Source of the DNA: an uncultured Clostridia bacterium
Lineage (GTDB): Bacteria; Bacillota; Clostridia; Christensenellales; Borkfalkiaceae
DNA: 61,913 bases
Assembly (NCBI GenBank): GCA_947570625.1
Contig: CANOUP010000009.1
Span: 1-61,913, forward strand
Reading direction: 5' to 3'
Positions within the stretch are counted from its first letter, which is position 1. Every line of letters begins with the position of its first letter. A model generated the notes under the pieces. It did not search any database, was not told the DNA's origin, and saw nothing but the letters and a program-made list of their open reading frames with translations. The translations under genes were made by a program, and so were the position numbers. Shown here one piece after another: positions 23,469-32,390 of this stretch.

Positions 23469-26069
23469 ATGAATAAAACTTTGAAAAGAGTATTAAGCGT
23501 AGGTTTGTGCGCCGGTATGGGCGCTTCGACGCTGGCGCTTTCGGCATGCGCATCGCTCGACGCCGAAACGCGTCCCTTGCAGCTGGCGACTGCGGCGCTC
23601 GACGGAAACTTCAATCCCTTTTTCTACACGTCGCTGACCGACGGAAACATGGTCGGAATGACACAGCTCCCCTTAGTTACGGGCGACGCGGACGGCAACC
23701 TCGTCTGCGGTGAAGACTGGGCGACTGTCGCGCTCGACAAAAAGACCACGATGTACGACGCGAACGGAAACGTAATGACAGAAGACGGCGATATGAACGG
23801 TTCTACCGTATACGAGTTCGTAATCAAAAACGGCATCAAGTACAGCGACGGCGTAGACCTTACTATAAAGGACGTTCTGTTTAACCTCTACGTTTACCTC
23901 GACCCCGCGTATACGGGCTCGACGACGCTTTACTCGGTCGACATCAAGGGACTCAACGCTTACCGTATGCAGAATAAGAACGCCCCCGACGGCGACCTCG
24001 CGGATACGGACGCATCTTTCAGGGGCGACGCGCAGACTAAAATAGACAACATAGTCGACTGGTCGGACGGCAAACCCAACGCCGTGACGCCCTCCGACGA
24101 CGACCTTAATACGATAAAAAGACTTTTCAAGGACGAAATAACGCGCGACTGGACGGCAGTCGAAGCGAGTTGGAGCGAAACTTACAAGTATACCCACCGC
24201 TTCACGCAGGCGTGGCAGGCATATCTCTTCCAGGAAGGTATAATTTCCGTACAGACCAGACAGGAAAGCAACGGCGCGTATACCGAAATTTACGACGACA
24301 CCAACGGCAACGGCAAGAAGGACGACGGCGAACTTTATTATACGACCCTCGACCCCAACCAGTCGGAACCCGATAAAGGCAAAGTAGAAAGCCAGCATAT
24401 CATCGACGAAATAAATTCGTACGTAAACGACAATATCGCAAGCTATAAGGCAGAGCACAACGTAAGCGACGAGGAAGCAACCCTCGCATTACAGCGCGAT
24501 TGTTGTATCGATATGGTTTACAACACCTATACGATGAAAGCGAATATAGGCAGGGTACTTATGTACTGGACCACCGGTTCGGAAGTTTTGCAGTCCTTCA
24601 TCGGCGACGCGCGCGAAACGTGGTACGAAAGCCTTAAAGAAAACAACGGCGGAGAGCTTGCCGTTAAGTCCATTTCGGGCATAGAAACTTACAGAACAAC
24701 CAATTTCAACGGCAAAGACCTCGGTTCCGAGCACGACGTTCTTAAAGTAACGATTAACGGCATCGACCCTAAGGCTCCCTACAACTTTGCATTCTCCGTT
24801 GCGCCTATGCACTACTATTCGGGCACGTACAAAAACGTCGACTATGTAGCGACGGCTGACGGAAAGGAAAATTTCGGCGTAGCAATGGGCGAAAAGAGCT
24901 TCTACGACACCGTTGTTCAGGCTTCCGAAAAGAACGGTCTGCCCGTCGGCGCAGGCGCGTACAAGGCTTCTTCCAGCGACGGCAATTCGGTAAATAAGAG
25001 CAGTTTCTATAACGGCGGTCTTGTTTACTTCGAGCGCAACGAACACTTCACAACCGTAGGCTCGGGCATAAACAACGCCAAGTTAAGAAGAGTAACCTAT
25101 AAGGTTATGAACGACGACCAGATTGTTTCCGCGCTCAAAACGGGCGAAATCGACTACGGCGAACCCAACGCAACCCCCGACAACCAGAACGAAGTAAACT
25201 CGATTAAGAACTTACAGTTGGGCACGTACAAGACGGGCGGTTACGGTTATATAGGCGTCAACCCCAAATTCGTCCCCGACCTTGCCGTAAGGCAGGCGAT
25301 AATGAAGGCGATGGACGTTAACCTTATCATTAAGAATTACTACGGTTCCAGCCTTTCCGAACAGATTTACAGACCCGAATCCACGACGTCCTGGGCGTAT
25401 CCCCAGAACGCGAAGGAAGATGAAGATATAGCTTATACGACCGTAGACTCGGAGATAGAAGGACTTGTAAGGGGCGCGGGCTACACCAAGGGCGACGACG
25501 GTATTTACGCCAAAGGCAACACCAGGCTCGAATACACCTTCACCATTGCGGGCGAAACGACCGACCACCCCGCTTATGCAATGTTCCTCGACGCGGCGGA
25601 AAGACTTAACAAGATAGGTTTTAAAATCAACGTAGGTCCCAATATTCAGGCTTTAAGACTTATGAACTCGGGCAGTCTTGCGGTATGGGCGGCGGCGTAT
25701 TCGTCGGCTTCCGACCCCGACTTGTATCAGGTTTATCATAAGGACAGTAAGGCAACCAGCGTTAACAGCTGGAATTACAGCGGTATAATGAATACCAACA
25801 AGTTCCCCCTTGAAAAGAGCATAGTAGAGGAGCTGAGCGACAAGATAGACGCGGCGCGCGAAACCTTAGACCAGGCAAAGCGTAAGAGCACGTATGAAGA
25901 GTGCTTCGACCTCATTATGGATTTGGCTGTAATTCTCCCCACTTACCAGAGAAACGATTTATACGTTTTCAATAAGAAGGTTATAGAAGCTAAGTCACTT
26001 AACCTCGGCAAAACGTGTTCCTGGCGTATGGGTCCCATAAGCAATATCTGGGAAGTAGATTACGTTTAA
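23469..26069 (+). CDS. oppA: Oligopeptide ABC transporter substrate-binding lipoprotein
   Basis: 866 residues, much longer than the usual about 540 for family-5 binding proteins. Lipoprotein signal with LSAC (Cys27). Typical family-5 pieces are present: an N-terminal LDGNFNPFFYTSLTDGNMVG, YEFVIKNGIKYSDGVDLTIKDVLF, and a C-terminal half with PDLAVRQAIMKAMD and WAAAYSSASDPDLYQVYHK. The extra length sits mainly between about residues 165 and 430 (tandem Asp-rich and helical segments). It captures peptides outside the membrane for the permeases encoded next. Strong AAGGAGG site. An 11-bp intercistronic hairpin follows the stop. Confidence 0.92.
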   Translation: MNKTLKRVLSVGLCAGMGASTLALSACASLDAETRPLQLATAALDGNFNPFFYTSLTDGNMVGMTQLPLVTGDADGNLVCGEDWATVALDKKTTMYDANGNVMTEDGDMNGSTVYEFVIKNGIKYSDGVDLTIKDVLFNLYVYLDPAYTGSTTLYSVDIKGLNAYRMQNKNAPDGDLADTDASFRGDAQTKIDNIVDWSDGKPNAVTPSDDDLNTIKRLFKDEITRDWTAVEASWSETYKYTHRFTQAWQAYLFQEGIISVQTRQESNGAYTEIYDDTNGNGKKDDGELYYTTLDPNQSEPDKGKVESQHIIDEINSYVNDNIASYKAEHNVSDEEATLALQRDCCIDMVYNTYTMKANIGRVLMYWTTGSEVLQSFIGDARETWYESLKENNGGELAVKSISGIETYRTTNFNGKDLGSEHDVLKVTINGIDPKAPYNFAFSVAPMHYYSGTYKNVDYVATADGKENFGVAMGEKSFYDTVVQASEKNGLPVGAGAYKASSSDGNSVNKSSFYNGGLVYFERNEHFTTVGSGINNAKLRRVTYKVMNDDQIVSALKTGEIDYGEPNATPDNQNEVNSIKNLQLGTYKTGGYGYIGVNPKFVPDLAVRQAIMKAMDVNLIIKNYYGSSLSEQIYRPESTTSWAYPQNAKEDEDIAYTTVDSEIEGLVRGAGYTKGDDGIYAKGNTRLEYTFTIAGETTDHPAYAMFLDAAERLNKIGFKINVGPNIQALRLMNSGSLAVWAAAYSSASDPDLYQVYHKDSKATSVNSWNYSGIMNTNKFPLEKSIVEELSDKIDAARETLDQAKRKSTYEECFDLIMDLAVILPTYQRNDLYVFNKKVIEAKSLNLGKTCSWRMGPISNIWEVDYV

Positions 26070-26082
26070 TACAAACGAGTTT

Positions 26083-26110
26083 CCGAACGCCTTGTTTTAA
26101 AGGCGTTCGG
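26083..26110 (+). other. Intercistronic hairpin after the binding-protein gene
   Basis: Stem ccgaacgcctt (26083-26093) with aaggcgttcgg (26100-26110), 6-nt loop, no U-run. Hairpins without U-runs after binding-protein genes commonly protect the upstream message from 3' decay, so the binding protein is made in excess over the permease. That role here is inferred. Confidence 0.6.
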
Positions 26111-26134
26111 GTATAAACTGTTAAGGATAAAATT

Positions 26135-27169
26135 ATGGCGAAATATATTATAAAGAGAATATTGCTTGCGCTTTTAGTGCTTTTCGGCGTATCCATAATT
26201 CTTTACTTCCTTCTCAGAATGATGCCCATAAACTACGTAATGGAAAAATTCCTTCCGCAGATAAACCAGGGCAATATGACGTGGGAAGACTTAGGCAGAA
26301 TTATGAAGCTGTACGGTTTCGACCTTGTTATGTTCAAGGACGAAAACGGCACTATGCTCGGCGAAGTAAACAACAGCTTCGGCAGTATCTTCACCGGTTA
26401 CTGGCAGTGGCTGTGGAACTTCATAAGGGGCGATATGGGTCAGTCGTTTAAATATAACGAGCCCGTAAACGAAATTATAGCAAGCAAAATGGGCGTATCG
26501 TTCGGCATATCGTTCGTATCGCTTATCTTCCAGGTAATTATAGCGATTCCTCTGGGCATCAAGTGCGCTTGCAACCAGTACGGCAAATTCGACTATATCA
26601 CGACGGTACTGTTTATGACGCTTACCGCGTTCCCGTCGTTCTTCCTCGGCAATATGGTAATCAAATGGTTCGCGGAGGACCTCGGCTGGTTCCCTTCGGG
26701 CAGGCTCGACTCGGGTCTGGGTCTGACGGGCATAGCGGGGTTCGGCGATATGATATGGCACCTTATACTGCCTATGTTCGTGCTTACGATACTAAGCATA
26801 GGTTCGCTTATGAGGTACACGCGTACGAACACGCTCGAAGTTCTCAACGCCGACTACATAAGAACGGCGCGCGCGAAGGGACTTTCGGAAGGTAAGGTAG
26901 TGTACAAGCACGTGTTCAGGAATACCCTTATTCCCCTCGTGACGGTGCTTGCTTCAACGCTTCCCATGCTTTTCGGCGGTGCGATGATAACCGAAACCAT
27001 ATTCAACATAGACGGTATCGGTAAGGTCGCGTACGACGCGCTTAAAGAAGGCGATATTCCCCTTGCAATGTGCTACAATATGTTCATTGCAATGCTGACT
27101 GTAATAGGAACGTTGCTTGCGGACCTTATGTACGCGGTAGTAGACCCGAGAGTCAAATTAAGTAACTAA
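26135..27169 (+). CDS. oppB: Peptide ABC transporter permease (OppB/DppB type)
   Basis: 344 residues with about six membrane helices. The N-terminal helix begins MAKYIIKRILLALLVLFGVS, as in OppB/DppB. The ATPase-contact EAA loop is clear: YIRTARAKGLSEGKVVYKHV, then FRNTLIPLV. After the first helix there is a larger than usual extracytoplasmic segment (about residues 30-100). It forms half of the transmembrane channel for peptide import. Third gene of the opp transcription unit; the next start is 10 bp after the stop. Confidence 0.95.
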   Translation: MAKYIIKRILLALLVLFGVSIILYFLLRMMPINYVMEKFLPQINQGNMTWEDLGRIMKLYGFDLVMFKDENGTMLGEVNNSFGSIFTGYWQWLWNFIRGDMGQSFKYNEPVNEIIASKMGVSFGISFVSLIFQVIIAIPLGIKCACNQYGKFDYITTVLFMTLTAFPSFFLGNMVIKWFAEDLGWFPSGRLDSGLGLTGIAGFGDMIWHLILPMFVLTILSIGSLMRYTRTNTLEVLNADYIRTARAKGLSEGKVVYKHVFRNTLIPLVTVLASTLPMLFGGAMITETIFNIDGIGKVAYDALKEGDIPLAMCYNMFIAMLTVIGTLLADLMYAVVDPRVKLSN

Positions 27170-27179
27170 GGAGGAGATT

Positions 27180-28253
27180 ATGGAAGAAAATAAAGAAGAA
27201 ATAAACTCCGAAAACGTTACTCAGGGCAATTTCAACGATAACCTCCACGGCGAAAACCTGACCGAAAGGGCGAAAGTTCTCTCCCCGGGAATGACTGTTG
27301 CGAAGCGTTTTTTCCGCTCTAAACTATCGGTAATAGGTTTAGCCGTACTCATAATTCTCTTTGTATTTTCCTTTCTCGGACCACTGTTCTCGCCTTGGAG
27401 CGCGGCGGAGGGAACCGTTAAGGACTATAATTCCGATTTGATTAAGGATACCTACACGGTATTCCGCGTCGAATATGTAGGCGCGGACGGGGAAACTTAC
27501 GAGGCTTACGACATTACAATCGATACGCCCGACTACGTTATCCTCGGCGACATAAACGGCTCGCACTTAATGGGCACGGACAGCTACGGCTACGACGTGT
27601 TTACCCGCCTTATGTACGGCGGAAGAGTTTCGCTGACGATAGGTTTCGTCGTTATTCTGATAGAAACCCTGCTCGGCGTCCTGCTGGGCGGGCTTGCGGG
27701 TTACTTCGGCAAATGGGTAGACCAGCTGATAATGCGTATAGTAGATATTTTAAGCTGTATCCCGACCCTGCCGTTAATGCTTATACTTTCGGTCGTATTC
27801 ACGAATATATTCGACGTATCCAAACTGTACTATATGATGGGTATACTATGTCTGATAGGCTGGCCGGGCACGGCAAGGCTTGTGCGCGGACAGATACTCT
27901 CGCTAAGGGAGCAGGAGTTTATGCTTGCGGCCAAGTGCTCGGGTCTGTCTACGTCCAAAAAGATTTTCAAACACTTAGTACCCAACATTATACCCCAGCT
28001 GATTGTTTCCATGACGCTCGGGCTCGGCAGTATTATTCTTACCGAGGCGACGCTCGGTTACCTCAACCTCGGCGCTCCGCTTACGACGGCTACGTGGGGC
28101 AATATGATAAACCTTGCCGCACAGTCGACGTACAGGCAGTATTATCCCAACCTCTGGCTGGGCGCGGGCATTTGCATAACGCTTGCTATTCTCGCATTCA
28201 ACTTTGTCGGCGACGGTCTGAGGGACGCGTTCGACCCCAAGATGAAGAGGTAA
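27180..28253 (+). CDS. oppC: Peptide ABC transporter permease (OppC/DppC type)
   Basis: 357 residues. An N-terminal cytosolic tail of about 45 residues is rich in Glu and Asn; the first helix follows at about 55-75. HLMGTDSYGYDVFTRLMYGG and RVSLTIGFVV are OppC/DppC hallmarks. The EAA loop is EFMLAAKCSGLSTSKKIFKH, then LVPNII. An external insert of about 55 residues (WSAAEGTVKDYNSDLIKDTY and onward) after the first helix is longer than in most homologues. It pairs with OppB to form the channel. GGAGG precedes the ATG. Confidence 0.95.
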   Translation: MEENKEEINSENVTQGNFNDNLHGENLTERAKVLSPGMTVAKRFFRSKLSVIGLAVLIILFVFSFLGPLFSPWSAAEGTVKDYNSDLIKDTYTVFRVEYVGADGETYEAYDITIDTPDYVILGDINGSHLMGTDSYGYDVFTRLMYGGRVSLTIGFVVILIETLLGVLLGGLAGYFGKWVDQLIMRIVDILSCIPTLPLMLILSVVFTNIFDVSKLYYMMGILCLIGWPGTARLVRGQILSLREQEFMLAAKCSGLSTSKKIFKHLVPNIIPQLIVSMTLGLGSIILTEATLGYLNLGAPLTTATWGNMINLAAQSTYRQYYPNLWLGAGICITLAILAFNFVGDGLRDAFDPKMKR

Positions 28254-28259
28254 CGTATA

Positions 28260-29564
28260 ATGGCTGACAACAATAAGAAAGAAATTAAAAAACACTATAT
28301 AACCCGTTCCGAATCACGCAAAATCGCAAAGGAAAACTCCAGGGCGATAGCGGGCTTCGAAAAACAGAAAAAGCGCAAGGTGCGTCCCGAAGAGTACGTG
28401 ACGCAGATGAAGGACGATAAGAACATTGTAGAGTTCGAGGACCTTCACACTTATTTCTTCTCCGACTCGGGTACGGTCAAGGCGGTCAACGGCGTAACTT
28501 TCTCCGTTCCGGCGGGTTCGACCGTAGGCGTCGTCGGCGAGAGCGGGTGCGGAAAGAGCGTAACTTCGCTCTCCCTGATGCAGCTCGTCCAGGCGCCCAG
28601 CGGACAGATTGTAAGCGGTTCGATAAGGTTCCGCGCCGATATGTTCAAGCTTGACGAAAAGGGCAAAAAAATCCCCGTCTACGAAAAATATACCGACGAA
28701 AACGGCGAGGAGAAAATCAAACTCGACGAAAAGGGCAAGCCCGTAATACGTAAAAACGGGCTCGGCGGAAATATGTACGAGATGGAAAGACAGGTCGTCG
28801 ACATCGCGAAAATGCCCACCGAAGCTATGAGAAGCATAAGAGGAAGGGAAGTCGCAATGATTTTCCAGGAGCCTATGACTTCGCTGAACCCCGTGTTCAC
28901 GATAGGCAACCAGCTCGATGAAGTGGGCAGGCTCCACATAGAGGGAATTTCCAAACACCAGGTAAAGGCGAGAAGCATCGAAATGCTTCAACTCGTAGGC
29001 ATAGCCGACCCCGAGGGCGTTTACAAAAAGTACCCTCACGAACTTTCGGGCGGTATGCGCCAGAGGGTTATGATAGCCATTGCGCTGTTGTGCAACCCCA
29101 AACTCATCGTCGCGGACGAGCCTACGACCGCGCTCGACGTTACCATACAGGCGCAGATACTCGATTTGCTCAGGGACATAAAGGGCAAGATAAACGGCTC
29201 GATAATGCTTATCACGCACGATTTGGGCGTGGTTGCCGAAATGGCGGATTACGTCGTCGTAATGTACGCGGGCAGGGTTATCGAAATGGGAACGGCGGAG
29301 GATATTTTCGACAATCCCCTTCACCCTTATACGATAGGATTGCAGAAGAGCAAACCCACCGTCGACAAAGAGGCGGATTCTCTGTACTGTATCCCCGGTT
29401 TCGTGCCCAACCCCATTAATATGCCCAACTATTGCTATTTCCGCGACAGGTGCGAAAAGTGTATGGAAAAATGCTCGGGCGAGTATCCCGGACTTATCAA
29501 GGTTTCCGATACTCACAGCGTTTCCTGTTATTTATACGAAGGGGAGGAGGTAAAAAATGGCTGA
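28260..29564 (+). CDS. oppD: Peptide ABC transporter ATPase (OppD/DppD type)
   Basis: 434 residues against about 330 usual. An N-terminal extension of about 55 basic residues precedes the ABC domain. Walker A GESGCGKS (93-100), Q-loop FQEPMTSLNP, signature LSGGMRQR, Walker B LIVADEPTTALD, switch His in ITHDLG. Between Walker A and the Q-loop there is an extra charged segment of about 45-50 residues (about 126-175, with KYTDENGEEKIKLDEKGKP). The C-terminal oligopeptide-transporter domain keeps four Cys (CYFRDRCEKCMEKC... SCYLY), a set known in DppD to bind a [4Fe-4S] cluster. It hydrolyses ATP to drive import. Confidence 0.95.
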   Translation: MADNNKKEIKKHYITRSESRKIAKENSRAIAGFEKQKKRKVRPEEYVTQMKDDKNIVEFEDLHTYFFSDSGTVKAVNGVTFSVPAGSTVGVVGESGCGKSVTSLSLMQLVQAPSGQIVSGSIRFRADMFKLDEKGKKIPVYEKYTDENGEEKIKLDEKGKPVIRKNGLGGNMYEMERQVVDIAKMPTEAMRSIRGREVAMIFQEPMTSLNPVFTIGNQLDEVGRLHIEGISKHQVKARSIEMLQLVGIADPEGVYKKYPHELSGGMRQRVMIAIALLCNPKLIVADEPTTALDVTIQAQILDLLRDIKGKINGSIMLITHDLGVVAEMADYVVVMYAGRVIEMGTAEDIFDNPLHPYTIGLQKSKPTVDKEADSLYCIPGFVPNPINMPNYCYFRDRCEKCMEKCSGEYPGLIKVSDTHSVSCYLYEGEEVKNG

Positions 29565-30804
29565 TAACAATATCGAAGTTAACACCGCCGAACCCGTACC
29601 CGCGACGGAGAGAGAGTTCCTCGAAGTCGAAAACCTTTGCAAATATTTCCCCGTCGGCTTCGATTTCTTCGGCAGACCCAATAAGTTTTTAAAGGCGGTC
29701 GACGGAGTTTCGTTCAAGCTTAAAAAGGGCAAAACGCTGGGCATAGTCGGCGAAAGCGGATGCGGTAAAACAACCATGGGCAGAACGCTTTTAAGGCTGT
29801 ACGACATTACAAGCGGAGACGTCTACTTTAAGGGACAGAACGTTTCCGCGCTTAAAAACCGCGAATTCGATAAGCTCCGCCCCAATATGCAGATGATTTT
29901 CCAGGACCCGTACGCAAGCCTTTCGCCCAGACTCACCGTCGGCGAAATCATAGGCGAAGCGGCAAGGCAGCATAAAATCGTCGAAAAGAGCGGGTATCAG
30001 GACTATGTTCTGGAAGTTATGCGTATGTGCGGACTTCAACCGCATTACTTCGAGAGATATCCTCACGAATTTTCGGGCGGACAAAGACAGCGTATCTGTA
30101 TAGCCCGCGCGCTTGCGCTTAAACCCGAGCTTGTCATCTGCGACGAACCCGTTTCCGCGCTCGACGTTTCCATACAGGCGCAGATTATCAATATGCTCAT
30201 CGAGCTGAGAAAAAATCTCGGTTTAACGTACATTTTCATTTCGCACGATTTGTCGGTCGTAAAGCATATTTCCGATGAAGTCGGCGTTATGTATCTGGGC
30301 ACTATGGTCGAATACGGCTCGCGCGACAGCATTTTCAACAACACGCTTCACCCCTATACAAAGGCGCTTTTCTCGGCTGTTCCCGTGCCCAACCCGCACG
30401 TAAAAATGAACAGGATTATTTTAAAGGGCGATATCCCTTCTCCCGTAAATCCGCCCAGCGGTTGTAAATTCCATACCCGCTGTGAAAAGTGCATGGAAAT
30501 CTGCGGTAGAATAGCTCCCAACTATAAGGAAGTGGAAGAGGGGCATTTCTGCGCCTGCCACCTTTACAACACTGTAGAGGAAACCGAACAGCTTGAACTC
30601 AAATACGAGGAAGAGCGCAGGCTTGCCGAAGAAAAGGCGGACGAGCTTGCCAAAAAGCAGTTCTGGAAAAAGGTTACAGACAAACTGCACGGCGCGGAGA
30701 AGAACAACAACGTAGTTTCGCCCGAAGTTGAGGAGAAGGCGGACAGTGCGGTAAGCGAGGCGCTTGCCGATAAGGAAAACGTAAAAGATGTCCCGAAAGA
30801 ATAA
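29557..30804 (+). CDS. oppF: Peptide ABC transporter ATPase (OppF/DppF type)
   Basis: 415 residues; the start overlaps the OppD stop by 8 bp, with GGGGAGGAGG upstream. Walker A GESGCGKT, Q-loop FQDPYASLSPR, signature FSGGQRQR, Walker B VICDEPVSALD, switch ISHDLS. The C-terminal Cys set CKFHTRCEKCMEICG ... HFCACHLY resembles that in OppD. After it, a Lys/Glu-rich tail of about 75 residues (EERRLAEEKADELAKK) is not part of the family and looks like a coiled coil. It is the second nucleotide-binding subunit of the importer. Confidence 0.95.
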   Translation: MADNNIEVNTAEPVPATEREFLEVENLCKYFPVGFDFFGRPNKFLKAVDGVSFKLKKGKTLGIVGESGCGKTTMGRTLLRLYDITSGDVYFKGQNVSALKNREFDKLRPNMQMIFQDPYASLSPRLTVGEIIGEAARQHKIVEKSGYQDYVLEVMRMCGLQPHYFERYPHEFSGGQRQRICIARALALKPELVICDEPVSALDVSIQAQIINMLIELRKNLGLTYIFISHDLSVVKHISDEVGVMYLGTMVEYGSRDSIFNNTLHPYTKALFSAVPVPNPHVKMNRIILKGDIPSPVNPPSGCKFHTRCEKCMEICGRIAPNYKEVEEGHFCACHLYNTVEETEQLELKYEEERRLAEEKADELAKKQFWKKVTDKLHGAEKNNNVVSPEVEEKADSAVSEALADKENVKDVPKE

Positions 30805-31045
30805 AAAGGACGACGGTCTGGATATGCAGACGTCGTTTGCCGATATGAACGTCGAGGGGTTCAGATGGTACGACCCTTCGAAAAAGAAAGAAGGCAATGA
30901 GAAAAAGGTAAGGCGCGCCGTTTCCCGCAGGGAATACTGGCAGATGGTCAAAAGTGCGTTTCTTGCGTTTCTGCCCTATTTGGCGTTCTTTTTGGTAGGG
31001 ATGGGCATAATAGTTACGCTAATGTATATTTGGCTGAAATACTGA
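30788..31045 (+). CDS. Small single-pass membrane protein of the opp unit
   Basis: 85 residues; it overlaps the end of oppF by 17 bp in another frame, so it is translationally coupled. The first about 55 residues are charged and cytosolic (MSRKNKKDDGLDMQTSFADM); a hydrophobic stretch of about 25-28 residues (FLAFLPYLAFFLVGMGIIVT) ends the protein. Not recognised. Its position as the last gene before the terminator suggests a transporter accessory subunit or a membrane anchor for the extra ATPase tails; that is inference. Confidence 0.65.
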   Translation: MSRKNKKDDGLDMQTSFADMNVEGFRWYDPSKKKEGNEKKVRRAVSRREYWQMVKSAFLAFLPYLAFFLVGMGIIVTLMYIWLKY

Positions 31046-31048
31046 TAA

Positions 31049-31084
31049 AAAGCTCTTGAACCGTGCGTTCAAGAGCTTTACTTT
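31049..31084. terminator. Bidirectional terminator after the opp unit
   Basis: Stem aaagctcttgaac (31049-31061) with gttcaagagcttt (31067-31079), loop cgtgc, flanked by A and T runs, between convergent units. Confidence 0.9.
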
Positions 31085-32355
31085 TAATTTAAGCTTTTAA
31101 TCATAAGCCGTATTATTTCTTCGTCGGTTTCGCGCATGCCTATGCGGGCAATGTCGCAGACGTTGTCGATTGTCTTTTCCACGCCGCTTTCGAGTATTCC
31201 GTCGCCCCCGTGGAATTCGCTTCCCATACGGCACATTTTCATGCCCGTAAGCCCCGCGTCTACCGCCGAAGATATTTTTGCCGCACAGCTCGACTTAGCG
31301 CCGTCGCAGATAAGACCCGAATCGATTGCAAGCGCGTTTACGACCGTGCGCGATATTTCTTCCGCGCCCCCGCCGTACAGATAGCATATGCCAGCGCCTG
31401 CGCCCGCGCCCGCGCTGACCGCTCCGCAGTAGGCGGAAAGTCTGCCTATGCCCGTCTTTAAATGTATGGTTATAAGGTCGGACAAAGCAACCGCGCGCAA
31501 AAGTTTTTCGCGGGGTGCGTTAAGGTGTTTCGCGTATACTATTACCGGAAGCGAAGCCGTCATACCCTGGTTTCCGCTTCCCGATACTATTACAACGGGC
31601 AGAGAACAGCCGTTCATTCTCGCGTCCGAACCTGCCGCCGCCGTCGCCCTTGCGCGGATATGTACGTCGTCGCTGTAAGAGGAGAGCAGTATTTTGCCCA
31701 CCCTCGCGCCGTAATCGTTTTTGAGCCCTTCTTCGGCGATTGCGGAGTTGTATTCAATCTGTCTTGAAATTACGTCCTCTATATCGGCAATATCCGCTTC
31801 GCAGGCGAACGTCACTATATCGCTGACGTTGAGTATAGACCTGTCGGTCAGCTTGCATTCCTCGTAACAGTCGTTACAGACAAGCTGTCTGCCGTTCTTT
31901 TCCACCGTCACCACGTTGGTATGGTGACCTTCTATACGTACGAACGCGCTGTCGTTTCCCGCAAACTCTTTAATGCCTATGTCGAACACGCAGCCGTTCT
32001 GCGCGTGGGAAACGGTGAACTTACAGGTTTCTAAAATTTTGGAAATGTTTTTGCGCGTTTCGTCGGATATTCCTTCGAGTACCTGCAATTTCTTTTCCGA
32101 ATTTCCCGCTGAAATTCCCGCCGCGGCCGCCGCGCATACGCCTTTAAGTCCGCCGGTGTTGGGGACGATAACGCTTTTTACGTTTTTCAGGATATTTCCG
32201 CTGACGCTTATTTCAACGCGCTCCGGCATTGTTCCCAGAACCTCGCGCGCGAGCGCGGAGGCGTAGGCTACCGAAATAGGTTCGGTACAGCCCATTGCGG
32301 GCAGAAGCTCTTCTTTTAAAATGCTTATGTATCCTTTGTAAGTGTTTGCGTCCAT
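31084..32355 (-). CDS. L-cysteine desulfidase / UPF0597 family protein
   Basis: 423 residues, the family length. Begins with ELLPAMGCTEPISVAYASA, whose Cys in GCTEP is characteristic of the L-cysteine desulfidase (CdsB)/serine dehydratase alpha-like UPF0597 (YhaM) family. Further conserved parts are SGSGNQGMTASLPVIVYA, LSAYCGAVSAGAGAGAG and LICDGAKSSCAAK, whose cysteines are candidates for an oxygen-labile Fe-S cluster. Characterised members cleave L-cysteine to sulfide, ammonia and pyruvate in the cytosol. The start lies 7 bp after a consensus promoter, so the mRNA is probably leaderless; there is no ribosome site. Confidence 0.88.
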   Translation of the reverse strand: MDANTYKGYISILKEELLPAMGCTEPISVAYASALAREVLGTMPERVEISVSGNILKNVKSVIVPNTGGLKGVCAAAAAGISAGNSEKKLQVLEGISDETRKNISKILETCKFTVSHAQNGCVFDIGIKEFAGNDSAFVRIEGHHTNVVTVEKNGRQLVCNDCYEECKLTDRSILNVSDIVTFACEADIADIEDVISRQIEYNSAIAEEGLKNDYGARVGKILLSSYSDDVHIRARATAAAGSDARMNGCSLPVVIVSGSGNQGMTASLPVIVYAKHLNAPREKLLRAVALSDLITIHLKTGIGRLSAYCGAVSAGAGAGAGICYLYGGGAEEISRTVVNALAIDSGLICDGAKSSCAAKISSAVDAGLTGMKMCRMGSEFHGGDGILESGVEKTIDNVCDIARIGMRETDEEIIRLMIKSLN

Positions 32356-32361
32356 ACGTAT

Positions 32362-32390
32362 AGAATAAACTATTTATTTGTCGTTGTCAA
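32362..32390 (-). promoter_or_regulatory. Promoter giving a probable leaderless transcript
   Basis: On the minus strand TTGACA (32385-32390), 17-bp spacer, TATTCT (32362-32367), overlapping the 3' end of the upstream gene. The ATG of the cysteine-desulfidase gene is at 32355, so transcription would start at or within 1-2 nt of it. Confidence 0.75.
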
